In this document: positions 12,590 to 24,639 of the stretch, one piece after another
How the letters are laid out: every line of letters begins with the position of its first letter
How positions within the stretch are numbered: position 1 is the stretch's first letter
NCBI GenBank assembly: GCA_020091685.1
Contig: CM034603.1
Span: forward strand, 6,081,848 to 6,145,847
Direction: 5' to 3'
DNA: 64,000 nucleotides
Source: Lutjanus erythropterus
Taxonomy: Eukaryota; Chordata; Actinopteri; Lutjaniformes; Lutjanidae
Program-made: the position numbers and the translations under genes
Notes under the pieces: model-generated
What the model was told of the DNA's origin: nothing
Databases searched by the model: none
What the model saw: the letters and a program-made list of their open reading frames with translations, nothing else

Positions 12590-13045
12590 ACTTTTTACTT
12601 TAACTTCTGACATTTTAACACAAATACCTGTACTTTCTACTGCTCACATTTCCAAAACAGGCGTGTTACTTTAGTTTAAATGCATTTAAGTGGAATCATT
12701 GATTATTTTTATTTTGGATGACTATGAGCTGCCTTCCCATCAAGACTGATTTCAACTTAAGTGGACGAGACAATAACACAGAGGAAAGACAATTTTTCAG
12801 CTTTTTTGGCCTTTATTGACAGGACAGCATTAAATAAAGAGGAAATGGGGGAGATAATAGGGCAAAAAACATGCAGCACAGGGCCACAGGCGGGAATCAA
12901 ACCCAAAGCCAATGCTGAGAAATAACAACCTTGGCCTCTGTACACAGGTCTCGTGCTTTACCAACTGAGCCACCAGAGTGCCCTTACTCTTACATTTTAA
13001 GCATGTTGAGTACTTTTCTACCTTTACTTGAGCAAAGAAGTTGAG
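12590..13045 (+). mobile_element. 'Acttaagta' family repeat, copy B, without satellite
   Basis: The left part (CATTTTAACACAAATACCTG, CATTTCCAAAACAGGCGTGT) is the reverse complement of the right flank of the copy at 23590-24490. The part 12670-12755 matches 1945-2065. The right end has TTGAGTACTTTTCTACCTTTACTTGAG. Where the other copies carry satellite, this one carries a tRNA-derived SINE. Confidence 0.6.
12790..12983 (-). mobile_element. tRNA-derived SINE
   Basis: On the minus strand it begins GGTGGCTCAGTTGGTAAAGC (A-box-like) and continues to GGGTTTGATTCCCGCC (B-box-like, GGTTYGANTCC). It ends near CTGTCCTGTCAATAAAGGCC. The boxes are farther apart than in a tRNA gene. This matches the common fish retroposon with 'AGAGGCTATAGTCCTCG...GGTTCGAATCC...CTGTCC'. 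It is not a functional tRNA. Confidence 0.75.
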
Positions 13046-14640
13046 TCAGTTTTAACCATTAGTAACCCTTACCTTGACCACAACATAATTTTAACATGCC
13101 CAAACAGACTATCCCTCCGATGATGTTGTTTAGATAAGGTTATTACATCATACAGACAAATCAAAGTGAAGCTGAAAATCTTTTTGATTTTGTCTGGTCT
13201 AGAGTCATCAGATCAGGACTTGAGTCTGATGAACTTTTTATTAAAAAGGAACATCAGTTCTACTGCATATTTGAGATTGACTTTTTCTGGCTCCCAAGGG
13301 AGTTGCGCAAAGTCCGATAACTGCCTTGAGTGATGTCACTTGAGTCAGTGGCTAGGTCTGAAGGGATGCTGAGTTAGAAAAACGTGAGCTTATCAGACCT
13401 CCATAGCCCACTTCTTGGCTCGAGGTCTAGACACTACTAGAAAAATACACTTGATCCTACATCCCAACTGTCAGCAGTCAAGTTGCATTTTGGGTCATGT
13501 AGGCACCAGGTTTTGACAAGGATGAAACATGTGTGGAATATAAAAAGAAATTATCTCTGGTGCTGCTGCATAAATTTAAATTTAAACTGCCCATCATGAG
13601 TCAGATAATGTTAAGCACATTGCTAAATTGTACTCTTTTACAAAACCAATGTGACTTTAAATTTCTCACTTTGGCAACTTAAAGTGGTAGAATAATAAGC
13701 AAATTGAGAATAGGGGCTTTCACCGTTTCATTTTTCTAGAAACAAAAAAAAAAAATTGCCAGCAGCATAAGAAATTGAAAGATGTTACTGTATAATCACA
13801 TAAAAATAGTAACTTTACCTAAGCAACACTACTGCTCCCTGAGGAATAAGAGTGGTCTACTCTTGGTTGCTGTCAGGTTATGTCAGTCAACTTGATGAGC
13901 CACAGGTCACCATGTACTAACAGCTCTCATTCTAATTCTCAGCTTGAATCACTGAGCTCCAGCTTTCAGTGGCATACAAATAGACCAAATGACAGCACAA
14001 TTCCCTCCATGTCAGGAATCGCTCCGGGGTAAGTCTGGCTTTCTAAGCTGAGGAATTGTAAGTTTGTGTTCCTAAAACCCACAAAAGACAACCTACTTTG
14101 CACTGGCATGGCTTCAGCTGAGTGCAACCTAGTGAAGCCTGACGCGCTATCACATACACAAATCCAAACGTATGTGACAGATTTACACTCAACATCTCAA
14201 ACACATCCCCTGGCGTTGCTTCTCAAACCCATCGCCTAAGTGAGAAATGGGAATCATTTCTGTTTGGGAAACCAATATGTGCACAGGCACAACATGTCGG
14301 GGGAAGTAATGCCATGAGGGTGCGAGCTTATAGGACTCTTGTGGGTGATCGTAACATGAAAAAGAAACGTTTCAGTGCCATACCTGCGGCCTCCACCGAG
14401 TCATAAAGAAGATCAATCTCAACTAGAAGCACCGTTTTCCTTCTCGTTCAAGGTTGGTGAGGAGGTATAAAAGCTCCGTGTTGACGTATAAGGCCGAGAG
14501 AAATATAAAAATAGTTAAAGAGAGGAGGTGTGAAGGCCAGAGAGAGGATCACACCAGCCAGCCTAATGTCTTTGTTGTCCACTAACAGTCTGGTTATAGC
14601 TTGTCTTTCTTCAGATATCACTGTTTGTGTATGTATTTAA
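13046..14640. other. Intronic, no recognised feature
   Basis: An A-run lies at 13743-13755. Otherwise unique sequence with few open frames. Confidence 0.5.
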
Positions 14641-15361
14641 GGTAACACTTCACATTAAGGTGCTTCTAATAAGAGCTAGTTAATAGGAAATAAAGGCCCT
14701 TATAAGATGTAATAATAATAAACACGTAATTGTGAGATTATATGATATTTTTAAGTACTTATAAGAAACTTGTTAACAGTTCATAGACTGCTTAAGAATT
14801 TTGATAAAAGCCTTATGAGATAGCATTATGATCACATTTATTCAGTTTAACTTACCTATTATGTCATTGTTAAACCTTCACTAAGCTTTTGTTGCTTTAT
14901 TAAAATTTATACATACTTACTATGATTTTCTGGTTTCCAGATCTTTAAAAAAAAGTTATGGTTAACTGTTATTAAGTGCATAATAAAAGTTAATCAACAT
15001 TAATAAGCACTATTCACACTTTAGATCTGGCTCCCCTAAAATGTGTAGATAACTGTTAATAAGTCTATAATAAAGGATTAATTAACCTTACTAAGCACTG
15101 TTCACGCTTTAGAGCCAGTACCCCAAAAATGTGTAATTAACTGTTAATAAGTCTATAATGAAGGATTAATTAACATTAATAAACATTGCTGACACTTAAA
15201 TATGCATTCTGGGGGTGCTGGATCTTAACTGTTAATAAGTGCATAATGAATTGCTAATAAATTCATAATAAAGTACATAGAAATCTTAAAGGAACAACAA
15301 AAGTTTAGCCTTATTACTGTTAATTAATGCGTATTACAAGTACCTTAATTGTAAGTGTTAC
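14641..15361. mobile_element. ~720-bp MITE with TIRs and internal ~100-bp tandem repeats
   Basis: The 5' end GGTAACACTTCACATTAAGG and the 3' end CCTTAATTGTAAGTGTTAC are inverted repeats. The similarity continues inward through CTTCTAATAAG versus CTTGTAATACG. Inside, 'AACTGTTAATAAGTCTATAA' and relatives recur about every 100-110 bp (near 14965, 15050, 15140 and 15228). No coding. It resembles the vertebrate 'GGTAACACTTTA' non-autonomous DNA transposons. Confidence 0.75.
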
Positions 15362-16199
15362 TGTAGGTGGTTTTAATATTCTTTATGTAAGTTATGCACA
15401 GTCATACAGTCATATAAAAGCACCATTCACGCTCAGTAAGTCACAAACACACACACATTCTTTTCAGAGAACTAAGAGGTGTTATTATTCTGGTCTCTGT
15501 GAAGTGTCACTGGGTTAATCCTGCTAACACATTGAACATGAAGCTCAACACCAGCATCCAAGACAGTTCAGAATGGAATAAAACAGAGGCTGACAGCCTG
15601 CATCTACACTACATCCACAGATCTACACCGGCTGTGAGGCTTATTTCACAATCTCAACTTGATTATGCAAATCTGTCCAGTGCCTTAAATAATTATTGTC
15701 TGTGTCAGTGAGTGCGCAAATCTGTGTGGGATTGCTTGTGTCCTGACTGTATAAGCACATGTATGCTAGGGCTGAGAACAGTTCAATAGTACCAGGGTTG
15801 TTGAATAATTCAAAAAAATGTAATTTTTGATCTATTGTACTTTTAACTGCATCATTGGCTACACGTGTAGCATGCAGCTTCTACCTGCTGGTGGAGAAAA
15901 AGGGGCTATAGATAACTTACTGGGTTTACCAAATCAAAAGACCTATACATGAAATTGGGAAAGCAATAACTACGGATGTCCAATGTTAGAATGCATATGG
16001 CTGTATCATAATTCAGAGCTATACCATCAAAAGTTAATATTTCCTGGGTTCAACAATGCTCAAACTGAAAATTAATAAATTCAGCCTATTCGCTAAAAGA
16101 TTTATCAGGAAGTAAGTCCTTCCACTGGCTCAGGGAACAGCTTTAAGGATGAATTAAGGTGAAATGTGAATGCAGAGTCAAGTCAAATAGGGTTCCAAG
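15362..16199. other. Intronic, no recognised feature
   Basis: Nothing recognised. Short plus-strand open frames at 15327-15711 partly overlap the MITE end and match no family. Confidence 0.5.
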
Positions 16200-16520
16200 T
16201 CAGAGTCTTGAATAAGGGCTTGTATGAGTGTTATTATGAAGTCTAGTGTGTGAATGACTCTGGTCTTGTGCAAGTTTTCTGTCCAGTCACTGTGACAGAA
16301 ACGGATGAATGGGTCAAAAAAACACACAGGACATTCACCCAGGAGACCGGGGTTTGTGCTTAACGTCACCTGACTAATGCCACTTAACTTGCACTATATA
16401 CTGATGGCCACATGTTGCTGGTAGCCTACTTTGTAATAGTTATATATGTAGTTTTGGAAGTCACTGGATCGACCAATTCTGTCGTTTAGGTACAAGGATG
16501 TGTTGAAATATAAGAGCAGA
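16200..16520 (+). repeat. 'CACCCAGGAGACCGGGGTTTG' repeat family, copy 1
   Basis: It contains GGACATTCACCCAGGAGACC and TCTGTCGTTTAGGTACAAGG. The same words recur at 33718-33980, 36390-37190 and 50108-50700. An RNA-type retroposon origin is possible because the GGGGTT motif is B-box-like, but it is unproven. Confidence 0.45.
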
Positions 16521-17159
16521 ACTGACACACATATCAATATCCCAGAAACCTTTAAAATGAACTATCAAATTTGATTAACATTTTGTCAACTCAATTCTAA
16601 ATGCAGTGTTTAAAATGTGTAGAGGTAGAAATTAGAATAGAACTAGCTACCTACTAGCCTACAGTTTGGAGGTATTTACTGACCATCAACAGCTAGCTTA
16701 GCTCCAGTGACTCCAGAGAGGACTTCACTGGGAAGTCATGCCCAAGATGAAGAAGAAGAAGATGGAGCAAAAACACCCTGACCATCAACAAGAGATAAAA
16801 TCTTCAGGATTTTTTCTTTTTTCTTTTTCAGTTAGGCAAGTTGTGACAGTTGATGCAGACAGCAGAAACAATTTCTTCCTCTTTTTCTTCTTCTCTTGAA
16901 GCGGAAACAGCTGATCAGTCATGTGAGTTAAGTGTTCGCTACTTCAGAACTTTAATTTGGAAAAGGTATTTCCATCTCCCATTACGCGCATTAAAGTTTG
17001 CCTCGAAAAAGGCAAAATCTAAGTCAAGCAAGCTTAAAAACTTTTTTGCAAAATTTTGCTGTTTCCCTAACCATTTTCTAATGCGATACACATAAAGTGC
17101 ATTGATTCAAATCTGTTGTGGCTCTTAATTATTGAGTGGTACCAGTCTGTCTGTCCAAA
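16521..17159. other. Intronic, no recognised feature
   Basis: It includes an AAGAAG run at 16748-16763. The plus-strand open frame at 16850-17095 is not recognisable. Confidence 0.5.
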
Positions 17160-17505
17160 ACTATGTTATAATGATGACATATTGGTATTAGAGGCTGACA
17201 CTGTTTTGGTAATACTGTGGAATGCAGGATTTCCGTGGGATTCCTGCAGGATAGGAGCCAATTTCACTATTTATCATGGGACTGGGAAGGGATGGGAAAA
17301 AAAAAGTCAATGGGAGCAGCAGGAGTGGGAATCACAATAGGTCAGTTATATATATAAAAACATGTAATCTCATGTGTGGATTGTGGATTGACAGGAACAG
17401 GGTGGGATTGGAGCCATTCCTCCGAGACTGGGAAGGCACAGGAGTATTTTTGTGGGAGCGAGAAAGGACAGGAGCGAAAATCCACCACTGTGTCACCCTG
17501 TAACT
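17160..17505 (+). repeat. Possible fish repeat ('GTGGGAGCGAGAAAGGACAG' type)
   Basis: The words GGATTTCCGTGGGATTCCTG, TGGGAGCAGCAGGAGTGGGA and GTGGGAGCGAGAAAGGACAG recall a dispersed repeat of fish genomes. Ends and class are unknown. Confidence 0.35.
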
Positions 17506-18811
17506 GTTATATTATCTATTTATTATGATAAAACCTCTGACAAGATAATGTGACTCTAGTTTTTTCTCACTGTGGAAACTCATTTTTATTCGTTAGCAGA
17601 CTCTGAGCTTTCCTCACCGGAGGAGCCAGTTGACCGTAAAATGTTGTGAACATTGTTGTGTGGCAGTAAACGTGTAGCGATAAAAGCAACTCTGAGATGC
17701 TGGAACATAAAATCATTCATTTTTATACCAGTCCTCTCCTTCAAACCAATGTATCTTTCAGTGGAACCAAACACAAGAAGCCTCAGGCCTCCGGCAGCCT
17801 ACTTCTTGTCTGCATGAGTAAAAACGCTACTCTTCCTCTTCACTGTGCCACTGTATTATCCTCCAGGTCAAGTTTGGCTGACCCTGTTGAAACAAACACC
17901 TTAAGATTCCACTTTGCCTTCAGCGTAGCTGTTTGAAGATGGACTACCTCCCCGGCTCCTGCCAAGAGATCAGAAATGGATAATGGATTTAGGCGAATGT
18001 GAAGGGGGTGGGGGTCGGTAAGCTATTTTGAAGCGGCTTGCACCAGAGGGAAAAACCTTTCACTCAAATTTTTTTTTTCTATTTATCTGCGAAGGGCTGA
18101 TAGATCACATGTTCTGCCTCACACTCGCACGGTTACACACATTTGGGAGCTGTCCGGGAAACCTGCGGCCCGGTCGCTGGCTGGGAGCTGCCCGGTAAAA
18201 AACCCCAGTCTTCCACTGCCAGCCGTTGTGCTGCTCCAGTGGAGCGGCTGGAGGTTGTTCAAGGGCGTTTTAACAGCAGCTGCTAAAGAACGGGAGAGCA
18301 CCATTGGTTCACTTGGTCTGACATCCAGCATGATTGAGATATTGTCTGAAGATGTGACATTGCAGGGTATCATTGCCTGCAGATTGTAGGGTGTCGCTGC
18401 AGGGAACAAATTGGAGGGTATTTGGATGAAGGATGTGGGAAATCACTGTCAGGCAGCACTGGTTTGTGAGCGCGTGTGTTTAAGCGGAGACGGGGCGGAA
18501 GAAAAAAAAAAGTCTTTTCATTCATCTATTCCGCTACTTAAATGTCACTGCTTTACTGCAGAAGACACTGGCATTTGTAAAAGAGATGGCTTTTATGAAT
18601 GCGAGGTTGACATCTTTGTTGCAAACTTTATAAGCAGCTACAAAACACAATCAATCTGTTTCCCCGGGAAAAACCGAGAGCAATTTAAATGTTGCTGTTC
18701 TTCTCACAAGTAAACAAGAATGATTTTCACAGTGTGAGCAAATCACCCCATGTTTTTTCCGAATGGTGACAGGGAAAATGAAGAGTATGTGTTTGCTGTG
18801 CCGTGTACGGT
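17506..18811. other. Intronic, unique; GC-richer block 17940-18420
   Basis: No gene or repeat recognised. The block 17940-18420 is less AT-rich than its surroundings and carries no repeat signature, so it is a weak candidate for conserved non-coding sequence. Confidence 0.45.
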
Positions 18812-19680
18812 GTTGGGCAAGTTATTTCAAAAATGTACTCCTCGCTATGCGTCAATCAAAGTTCTTGTGGGATTGTCTAGAAGCTACTGAAACCCACTTT
18901 CTGACAGCGTAACTGGGGAGGACAGTCACACCTACTTTATGACATGATTGGCAAGAAGAGTGTAACTGATCACTCCAGCTTTTTGTTTCCATTTTTCATA
19001 TAACTGTTGCTTAAAGTATTGTTCAACTAAGTGCAAAGCAATTACACCTCCTAGACGGACAGTTCACAGTCCAAATCAAAAATACATATTTTCCCTGGCC
19101 TGTAGTGCTGTTTATCCATCTATATGTTTTTGGTGCGAATTTCATAATTTTGGTGATATTGGCTGTGGAGACATCTGCCTTCTCTCCAATATAATGGGAC
19201 TAAACAGCACTTGGCATGAACTCTGCAGCTCACACCAGGACAATCTAGATGAATAAACAGCGCTACAGGTCAGATTAAAAATATGTATATTTTTATTTTG
19301 GGGTGAACTGTCCCTTTAAAGCAATACCAATTTTTTACTCCCATACTTCTCGAAAGTTTTGGTGGCATACCGAACTGGCAACTCAGTCAAACACACTGCT
19401 CTCTGCATCACTACCACAGACTGTACGTAGCTAGCTGTATGCTAACAGTAGCTGCAGTAGTGGGCCAATCACACATCACTAGTTCCTATACCGACATCCA
19501 AATTTCGGTCGTGTGATTGTGCTCCACCTGCTCCGTAGTTCAGGCACCTATGAAACAAACCACTTGTGTCTTTTTTATAACCCTGCCTTCACCCTATTTC
19601 ACCAAAATAAAAGTATCAAAAAAGGTAATCACATTACTGTAATATGTTACTAAGTAATGTTTTACTGACCAACACCTGTT
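18812..19680. mobile_element. 'GTGTTGGGCAAGTTA' hAT-like MITE carrying a second MITE
   Basis: The left end GGTGTTGGGCAAGTTATTTC and the right end TGTTTTACTGACCAACACCT are inverted. TTACTGTAATATGTTACTAA near the right end is typical of the fish 'ttgggcaagttac' family. A 23245-23335 fragment has the same terminus. The middle is interrupted by the MITE at 19055-19322. Confidence 0.65.
19055..19322. mobile_element. 'GGACAGTTCAC...GTGAACTGTCC' MITE
   Basis: GGACAGTTCACAGTCCAAAT at the left and TTTTGGGGTGAACTGTCCCT at the right are inverted. The arms also share AAAAATACATATTTT versus AAAAATATGTATATTT. It can fold into a long hairpin. It is the fish 'aaagggacagttcacccc' type and is inserted in an older element. 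Confidence 0.7.
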
Positions 19681-20853
19681 CAAACACTAACAACAACCAC
19701 GATATGCTGTAAATGGCCCTTTGATACAAAAGATATGAAAGTTTCTTTATCTGCACAAGCTTGTGCACCTTCTATTTTATAACCACCTAGAGAGCAAAGA
19801 AATATGAGGGAATGTTTTGTTTTTTTATTACTTAATGCATCTTTAAATTTTACTCGCTGCCTCTTATTCCTATCTGTTTGTTTCTGTTTGCTTTTTACTA
19901 GTGTTTCTCTCTAAATCTACCATCCTAAGCTAACAAAACACGGTATTCAGTCAGGCATGCAACCTACTCATCAATTAACTTTTTTTTTTCCAGCATGCAT
20001 TGTGTATCAGTGAATGGAAATTATGTTCTTGCTGTGTTCACCCAAAGGGATTTGGAAATTTCCTCTTTACTTTCTTTTCAGCTGTAAACAGCTTTGAAAA
20101 AAAATCCAGCCCATTATACTGTAAGTGTATTTGGTTCCACTCGTCAGCGTGTGAGAAAGCCTGCAGCAGCCTTCCTATTATTAATAAAGGATAAATGGAG
20201 GACAGATGCATAATGGCAAACCTCTACTTAACCAGTGTAAGGCATTCCTTAACATGCAGACCTCATGCATTAAGGGGAAGCCATTCCAGGGTCTGATGGC
20301 TGTGCCTAATAAGGGGGCATTAACCTTGAATGCTCCCAAGGTCTCTGATAGCAAAAGGGAACCCAGATGGGCCAGCGCTGCGTTTGTGTGCAGACAGATG
20401 GGTTTTAACGGTGCACCCGCTCAAGCTGCAAACGATCCCAAGTTATAGCAACGCTCTGCTTATGTTTTTACACCTTTTACATTATCACTGAGTTCCTTTA
20501 TGTGTGAAGGTTATTAAGCCAAATGGAGAAAAGCAGAAAGGCCAACAATTACAAGAACAGCATTATGGAGATACACTTACACTCACTCACATTTTATATA
20601 TTTGGATTTTAAACTATGATAAGAATGTTTCATATTTGAATAACAGATTCAGTATGTCCAATGACACTGAAAATCATTTGAGCATGTATTTGAAGAGGAA
20701 AATTCCTCCGTTTGTCACTCAAAAATTCTATTTTTTTCTAAAATGTCACATGAATGCAGCTCATATTTGTACATATTTATTTAATGAAAGTATAATGTTG
20801 CTCTGCTTTAACAATCAAGAAGACTTCCTCTGGTGCTTTATCTTCTTTGTAAT
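19681..20853. other. Intronic, no recognised feature
   Basis: AT-rich unique sequence. Plus-strand open frames at 20206-20857 match no protein I know. Confidence 0.5.
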
Positions 20854-21802
20854 TTAAAGGGGACATATTGCATTCTCTTATTTTCTGTCATGTCAATAAT
20901 GTGACAATATTGGATGTTCATATTAAACATGGCCAAAGTTCCAAATATTGAAGTGGAAATCTGTGAAACCTGAGCTTTTTCACTCACAGGGATTACTTTC
21001 AGACTGCTGTGAATGCAATGTTTCCAACACTTTGTTTTACTTTCGATATGAGCTGACATCACCTTGTTGCAGGTTACTTTACTGGTCATAGGGATGCACC
21101 CATCCACCCACTCAGTTTGTCTTTTTGTGCGATTTATAACAGGTCTGACCTGGACCCTCATCTGGATCTATTTTATGAATAAAATATTTTCTAAAGATAC
21201 TTGATGTCCTTCGGCTGCTCTGCCTGAACTTTCTCGATTGCTAGAGTTTAATGGACAGCTAGCTTTAAGTGAAAAAAATCAAAAGCAATTGCTAACTGCT
21301 GCTAACTGTAACTTAGCTGCCATTAGCAAGTTAACTCAGTTAGCTATGCTATTCTGTGTCCTATTAGCTGACTCTTCTTGCTGGGTCCCCCATCAATGTG
21401 GTCCTGAAAACCTCCTCCTACCAGCGGTCCAAAACTCCTGTGGTAACGGCGGAAACACCAACACTCCCCCAATGCTCTGAACCCCCAGACAACTGTTAGG
21501 ATGGCTAGCTGCACGGCTAACTGTGCTAACTAGCTAACTGCATCTACATATAGCGGCAGTTACTGGTTACTTTGGCAACAACTAAAGCTATCTGTCCATC
21601 AGGAAACTCCATAGCTTAGCTGCAAAGTTATTTATGATCCAGTACAGTACATTTGCGCTCGTTAGGCCTCCAGAAGCTGACCAATCAGATGCAGAAGAAG
21701 GTGGGCGTTTAGGAAGAGGTGGACTTTTTTTGTTTGGGAAAAAAAACAAAACAAAAATCCCAAAATAAAATAGAGCTGGAAATGAGAATAGCTCCCCTTT
21801 AA
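20854..21802. mobile_element. ~950-bp 'TTAAAGGGGACATAT' MITE
   Basis: The left end TTAAAGGGGACATATTGC and the right end ATAGCTCCCCTTTAA are inverted, with the outer TTAAAGGGGA identical. Inside are CCAATCAGATGCAGAAGAAG and TTAGCTGC/GTTAGCT-rich segments typical of this fish family. No coding. Confidence 0.7.
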
Positions 21803-21839
21803 TATTAATATTATTTTTTGCCATGCTAACCATGTTGGC

Positions 21840-21985
21840 CTAACAACTGCAGTGTCACCCAGCCAGGTGGTCCACTATTTTGGTCCAGACTGACTCTTAA
21901 CAACTATTGGATCGACTGCCATTAAATTTAGTACAGAAGTTCTAGGTGCACAGGATGAATTTTAATAACTTAAGAGTCAATGTGA
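21840..21985 (+). repeat. Fragment of the 'ACTATTGGATGGATTGCCAT' repeat
   Basis: TATTTTGGTCCAGACTGACT and AACAACTATTGGATCGACTG followed by CCATTAAATTTAGTACAG match the fish repeat also seen at 7125-7300. Confidence 0.6.
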
Positions 21986-22794
21986 AGTGGCACTAAATCA
22001 GTCGGGATCACTTAAGGCAGCAGCTTCATCAGAAATGTTATCTTTGTACTTTTATTGTTACCTAACATGCTTCTACTTCTAAAACTCTCAAAAAATGTCA
22101 TTCAAAGCGTTGGAAGTAACAAAGTGGTGAATTCCACAACAAAAACAAACAATGAACTTCAGATATTACATTTCAATTGTCGCTGTTTTCTTATTCAAGT
22201 CGAGGTCTGTGAGCAGTTACTCATGTTTCTTTTCCTCTCATTTGTGTTTCAAGTGTTCTGTGAAGCACCGTCTTCCTGAACTGACTCACTGAAGAGTGAG
22301 CTGAAGGGTATGATTTTCTCCTCTTTCAGCCTAAAGAAAGCAGTTTTGTTTCCAATCCTAGGGAGCATTCACCTTGTGATTCTTACAAGCTGTGCTTTTA
22401 AATTACTATTCCTTTGAACGCGAGGGGTGAAATCTCGCTTTTGCTCTAACTTCTTTCTGTATTTGATGTTTTTTATTACCCTCTATCTGTTGCTTGATAA
22501 TAAGGCTTTTAAAAAGTGTTCCGCTCTTGAATCCCAGCCACCCCCCACAGTCGAAGATGTTGATGCAACAAAGGACGCTAATGCACAGAGTTTGCCTCAG
22601 TAAAAGACAATATGGAAACACAAGCGCACAGGAATATCACATAAATCATCCTCTTTACCCTCGATGGTCAGTGATATGACAACTGAAGTAAGGGCAGATA
22701 TTTCATGCCATGCTTGGTGGGGGCAATAAACATGTTCCAAATGGAGCTGTGATGGGGGGTTTCATGAGTCAGTTCACTGCATTATAGTGACAAA
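21986..22794. other. Intronic, no recognised feature
   Basis: Nothing recognised on either strand. Confidence 0.5.
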
Positions 22795-23195
22795 AAAAAT
22801 ATGGTTAATATAGCTAAAATAAATGAATATAGCTGCGATAAAACAAAATAATGTAGCTGAACTAAAAATATTAATACTAATGATTATAGCTACAATCAAA
22901 TAAATGAATATAGCTGTAGCAAAATAATATAACTAATATAACTACAATAAATGAATATGGCTGCACTATAATAATATAGCTGATATAACTACAATAAATG
23001 AATGTCTGTGCAATAAAATAAAATAATTGATCTAAAAATGTAGATAACATGGCCACAATATATCAATTTAGCTATAATAAAATTAAATAACATAGCTGCA
23101 CTAAAATAATATAGTTAATGTAGCTACAGTAAATGAATATACTTACAATAAAATTAAATAATGTAGCTACACTAAAATAATATAGCTATGCATGC
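22795..23195. repeat. AT-rich tandem minisatellite
   Basis: Degenerate units of about 45-50 bp built from AATATAGCTGCAATAAAATA and TATAGCTAATATAGCTACAA repeat about eight times. Low complexity, no coding. Confidence 0.75.
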
Positions 23196-23244
23196 ATTAA
23201 TATGAGGATTGGAGCAGACATGTACAAGTAAAAGGTGAAGCAAA

Positions 23245-23335
23245 AGTCACTTTCCCTAGTAACTAATTATGTGCAGTAATTTGTAAAGTAATTCAGTTAC
23301 TTTTGAGCAAAATTTCAGCAACTTGCCCAACACTG
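23245..23335 (-). mobile_element. Terminal fragment of a 'TTGGGCAAGTTGC' MITE
   Basis: AAAGTAATTCAGTTACTTTT and CAACTTGCCCAACACTGG form the right terminus of the same type as 18812-19680. The other end is missing or replaced by the AT-rich array. Confidence 0.55.
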
Positions 23336-23589
23336 GCCTCCTCATGGAGCGAACAGAGACAGAGAGATGCTGTGCTGCTGCCAGAGGAGCACTGGCTGAG
23401 TTTGGGAATAAATAAAAATATATCAGACTTGTGTATATTTCTAACTTTCCTCCTGATGGTTTGAATAACTTGCAAGATTGCTTAATACATGCATAAAATA
23501 AATCTGGCTATACAACAATGTGAGGCATAATAAGGGAGAGGATGCAATCTTTCAAACCATGAAAACACATCTGTAATTAACACAGGTTC

Positions 23590-24490
23590 TTTGTCACAAT
23601 ACTGAACCTCACTACTCACTAAGTACATACATTCTGTACTCTAGTACAAGTACAGATACTTGAGTGAAAACAGTCTCTGGTAAAAGTAGTTGACTTCTTT
23701 ACTCGTGTTTAAAAGTAGTCGATCTTTTCATCTAATTTTCGTCATGTTCCATCATTTTTATCTTGTGTCTTTGATATAATTTTCATACTGTTACATGGTT
23801 TTCGTCTTGTTACATCTTTTGCACATTTTCACATGCACATTTAGTTCTTGATGGTTATATATTGTTATGTTGTTTTCGTCATGTCGTGTCATTTTCATCT
23901 TGTCACGTCTTTTATGTCATTTTCATCATGTTACTTCTTTTACACTGTTTTCATGTTGGTACAGCCTTTACGTCTTTTTCATTTTATTTACTGTTAAGTT
24001 GTTTTCATTTTTTGGGTTTTTATCTTGTTACATCATATTTGTCTTATTACATATTTTACCTCATTTTCATCTTGTTATGTTCTGTTACGGTTTTTCGTTT
24101 TGTTGAGATTTTTTCATCTTGTTGTTTCTTTTGATGTTGTTGTATGTTGTTACATATTGTTTCCTCGTTTTCATTTTGTTACATCTTGTTACACCTTGTT
24201 ATGTTGTATTCGTCTAGTTATGCCTTTTACATTGTTTTTGTCTTGCGTCTTTTTCTTATTTTTGTAATACATCCTTTTCTGTCTTTTTCTGCCTTTTACA
24301 CAACTTTTGTCTTGTTAACAAGCCTGATTTGAAAATGTAAGGAGTAGGAAGTACAGATATTTGTGTTAAAATGTAGGAAGTAAATGTTGACAGAAAAAGA
24401 AATACTCAAGTTAAGTACTGACATCTGAAATATCTACTTAAGTACACAAAGTATTTGTGTATATATATTTGTATATATTTGTGTGTATTG
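23590..24490 (-). mobile_element. 'Acttaagta' family repeat, copy D, with internal satellite
   Basis: The left flank has TACTTGAGTGAAAACAGTCT and GGTAAAAGTAGTTGACTTC. The right flank has CAAGCCTGATTTGAAAATGT and ACTTAAGTACACAAAGTA, the reverse complement of 12590-12670. The satellite fills 23725-24315. Same family and orientation as copy C. Confidence 0.65.
23725..24315 (-). repeat. Degenerate ~27-bp satellite array inside copy D
   Basis: Units such as TTTTCATCTTGTTACGTC and TTTTATGTCATTTTCATC match the arrays in copies A and C. The plus-strand open frames rich in Phe, Leu, Cys and Ser here are array-derived. Confidence 0.8.
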
Positions 24491-24639
24491 TGTATGTTAT
24501 ACTGAGTTACTTCTCACCTCTACCTAACATTACTTAGACAATGACAGACAACAGTTCGTGACATCCCTATCCAATCCTGAGCCCTTGCATTGAAGTGTTG
24601 ATTGCCTGGATGTGCACATGCCAAATTTAGCCTCTATTT

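Noticed and set aside
12790-12983. tRNA gene on the minus strand
   Set aside because: A- and B-box-like words are present, but their spacing is too wide and no cloverleaf can be drawn; it matches a SINE head.
23862-24332. Plus-strand frames that look like hydrophobic membrane proteins
   Set aside because: Array-derived, from the same satellite as at 2.1 and 4.3 kb.
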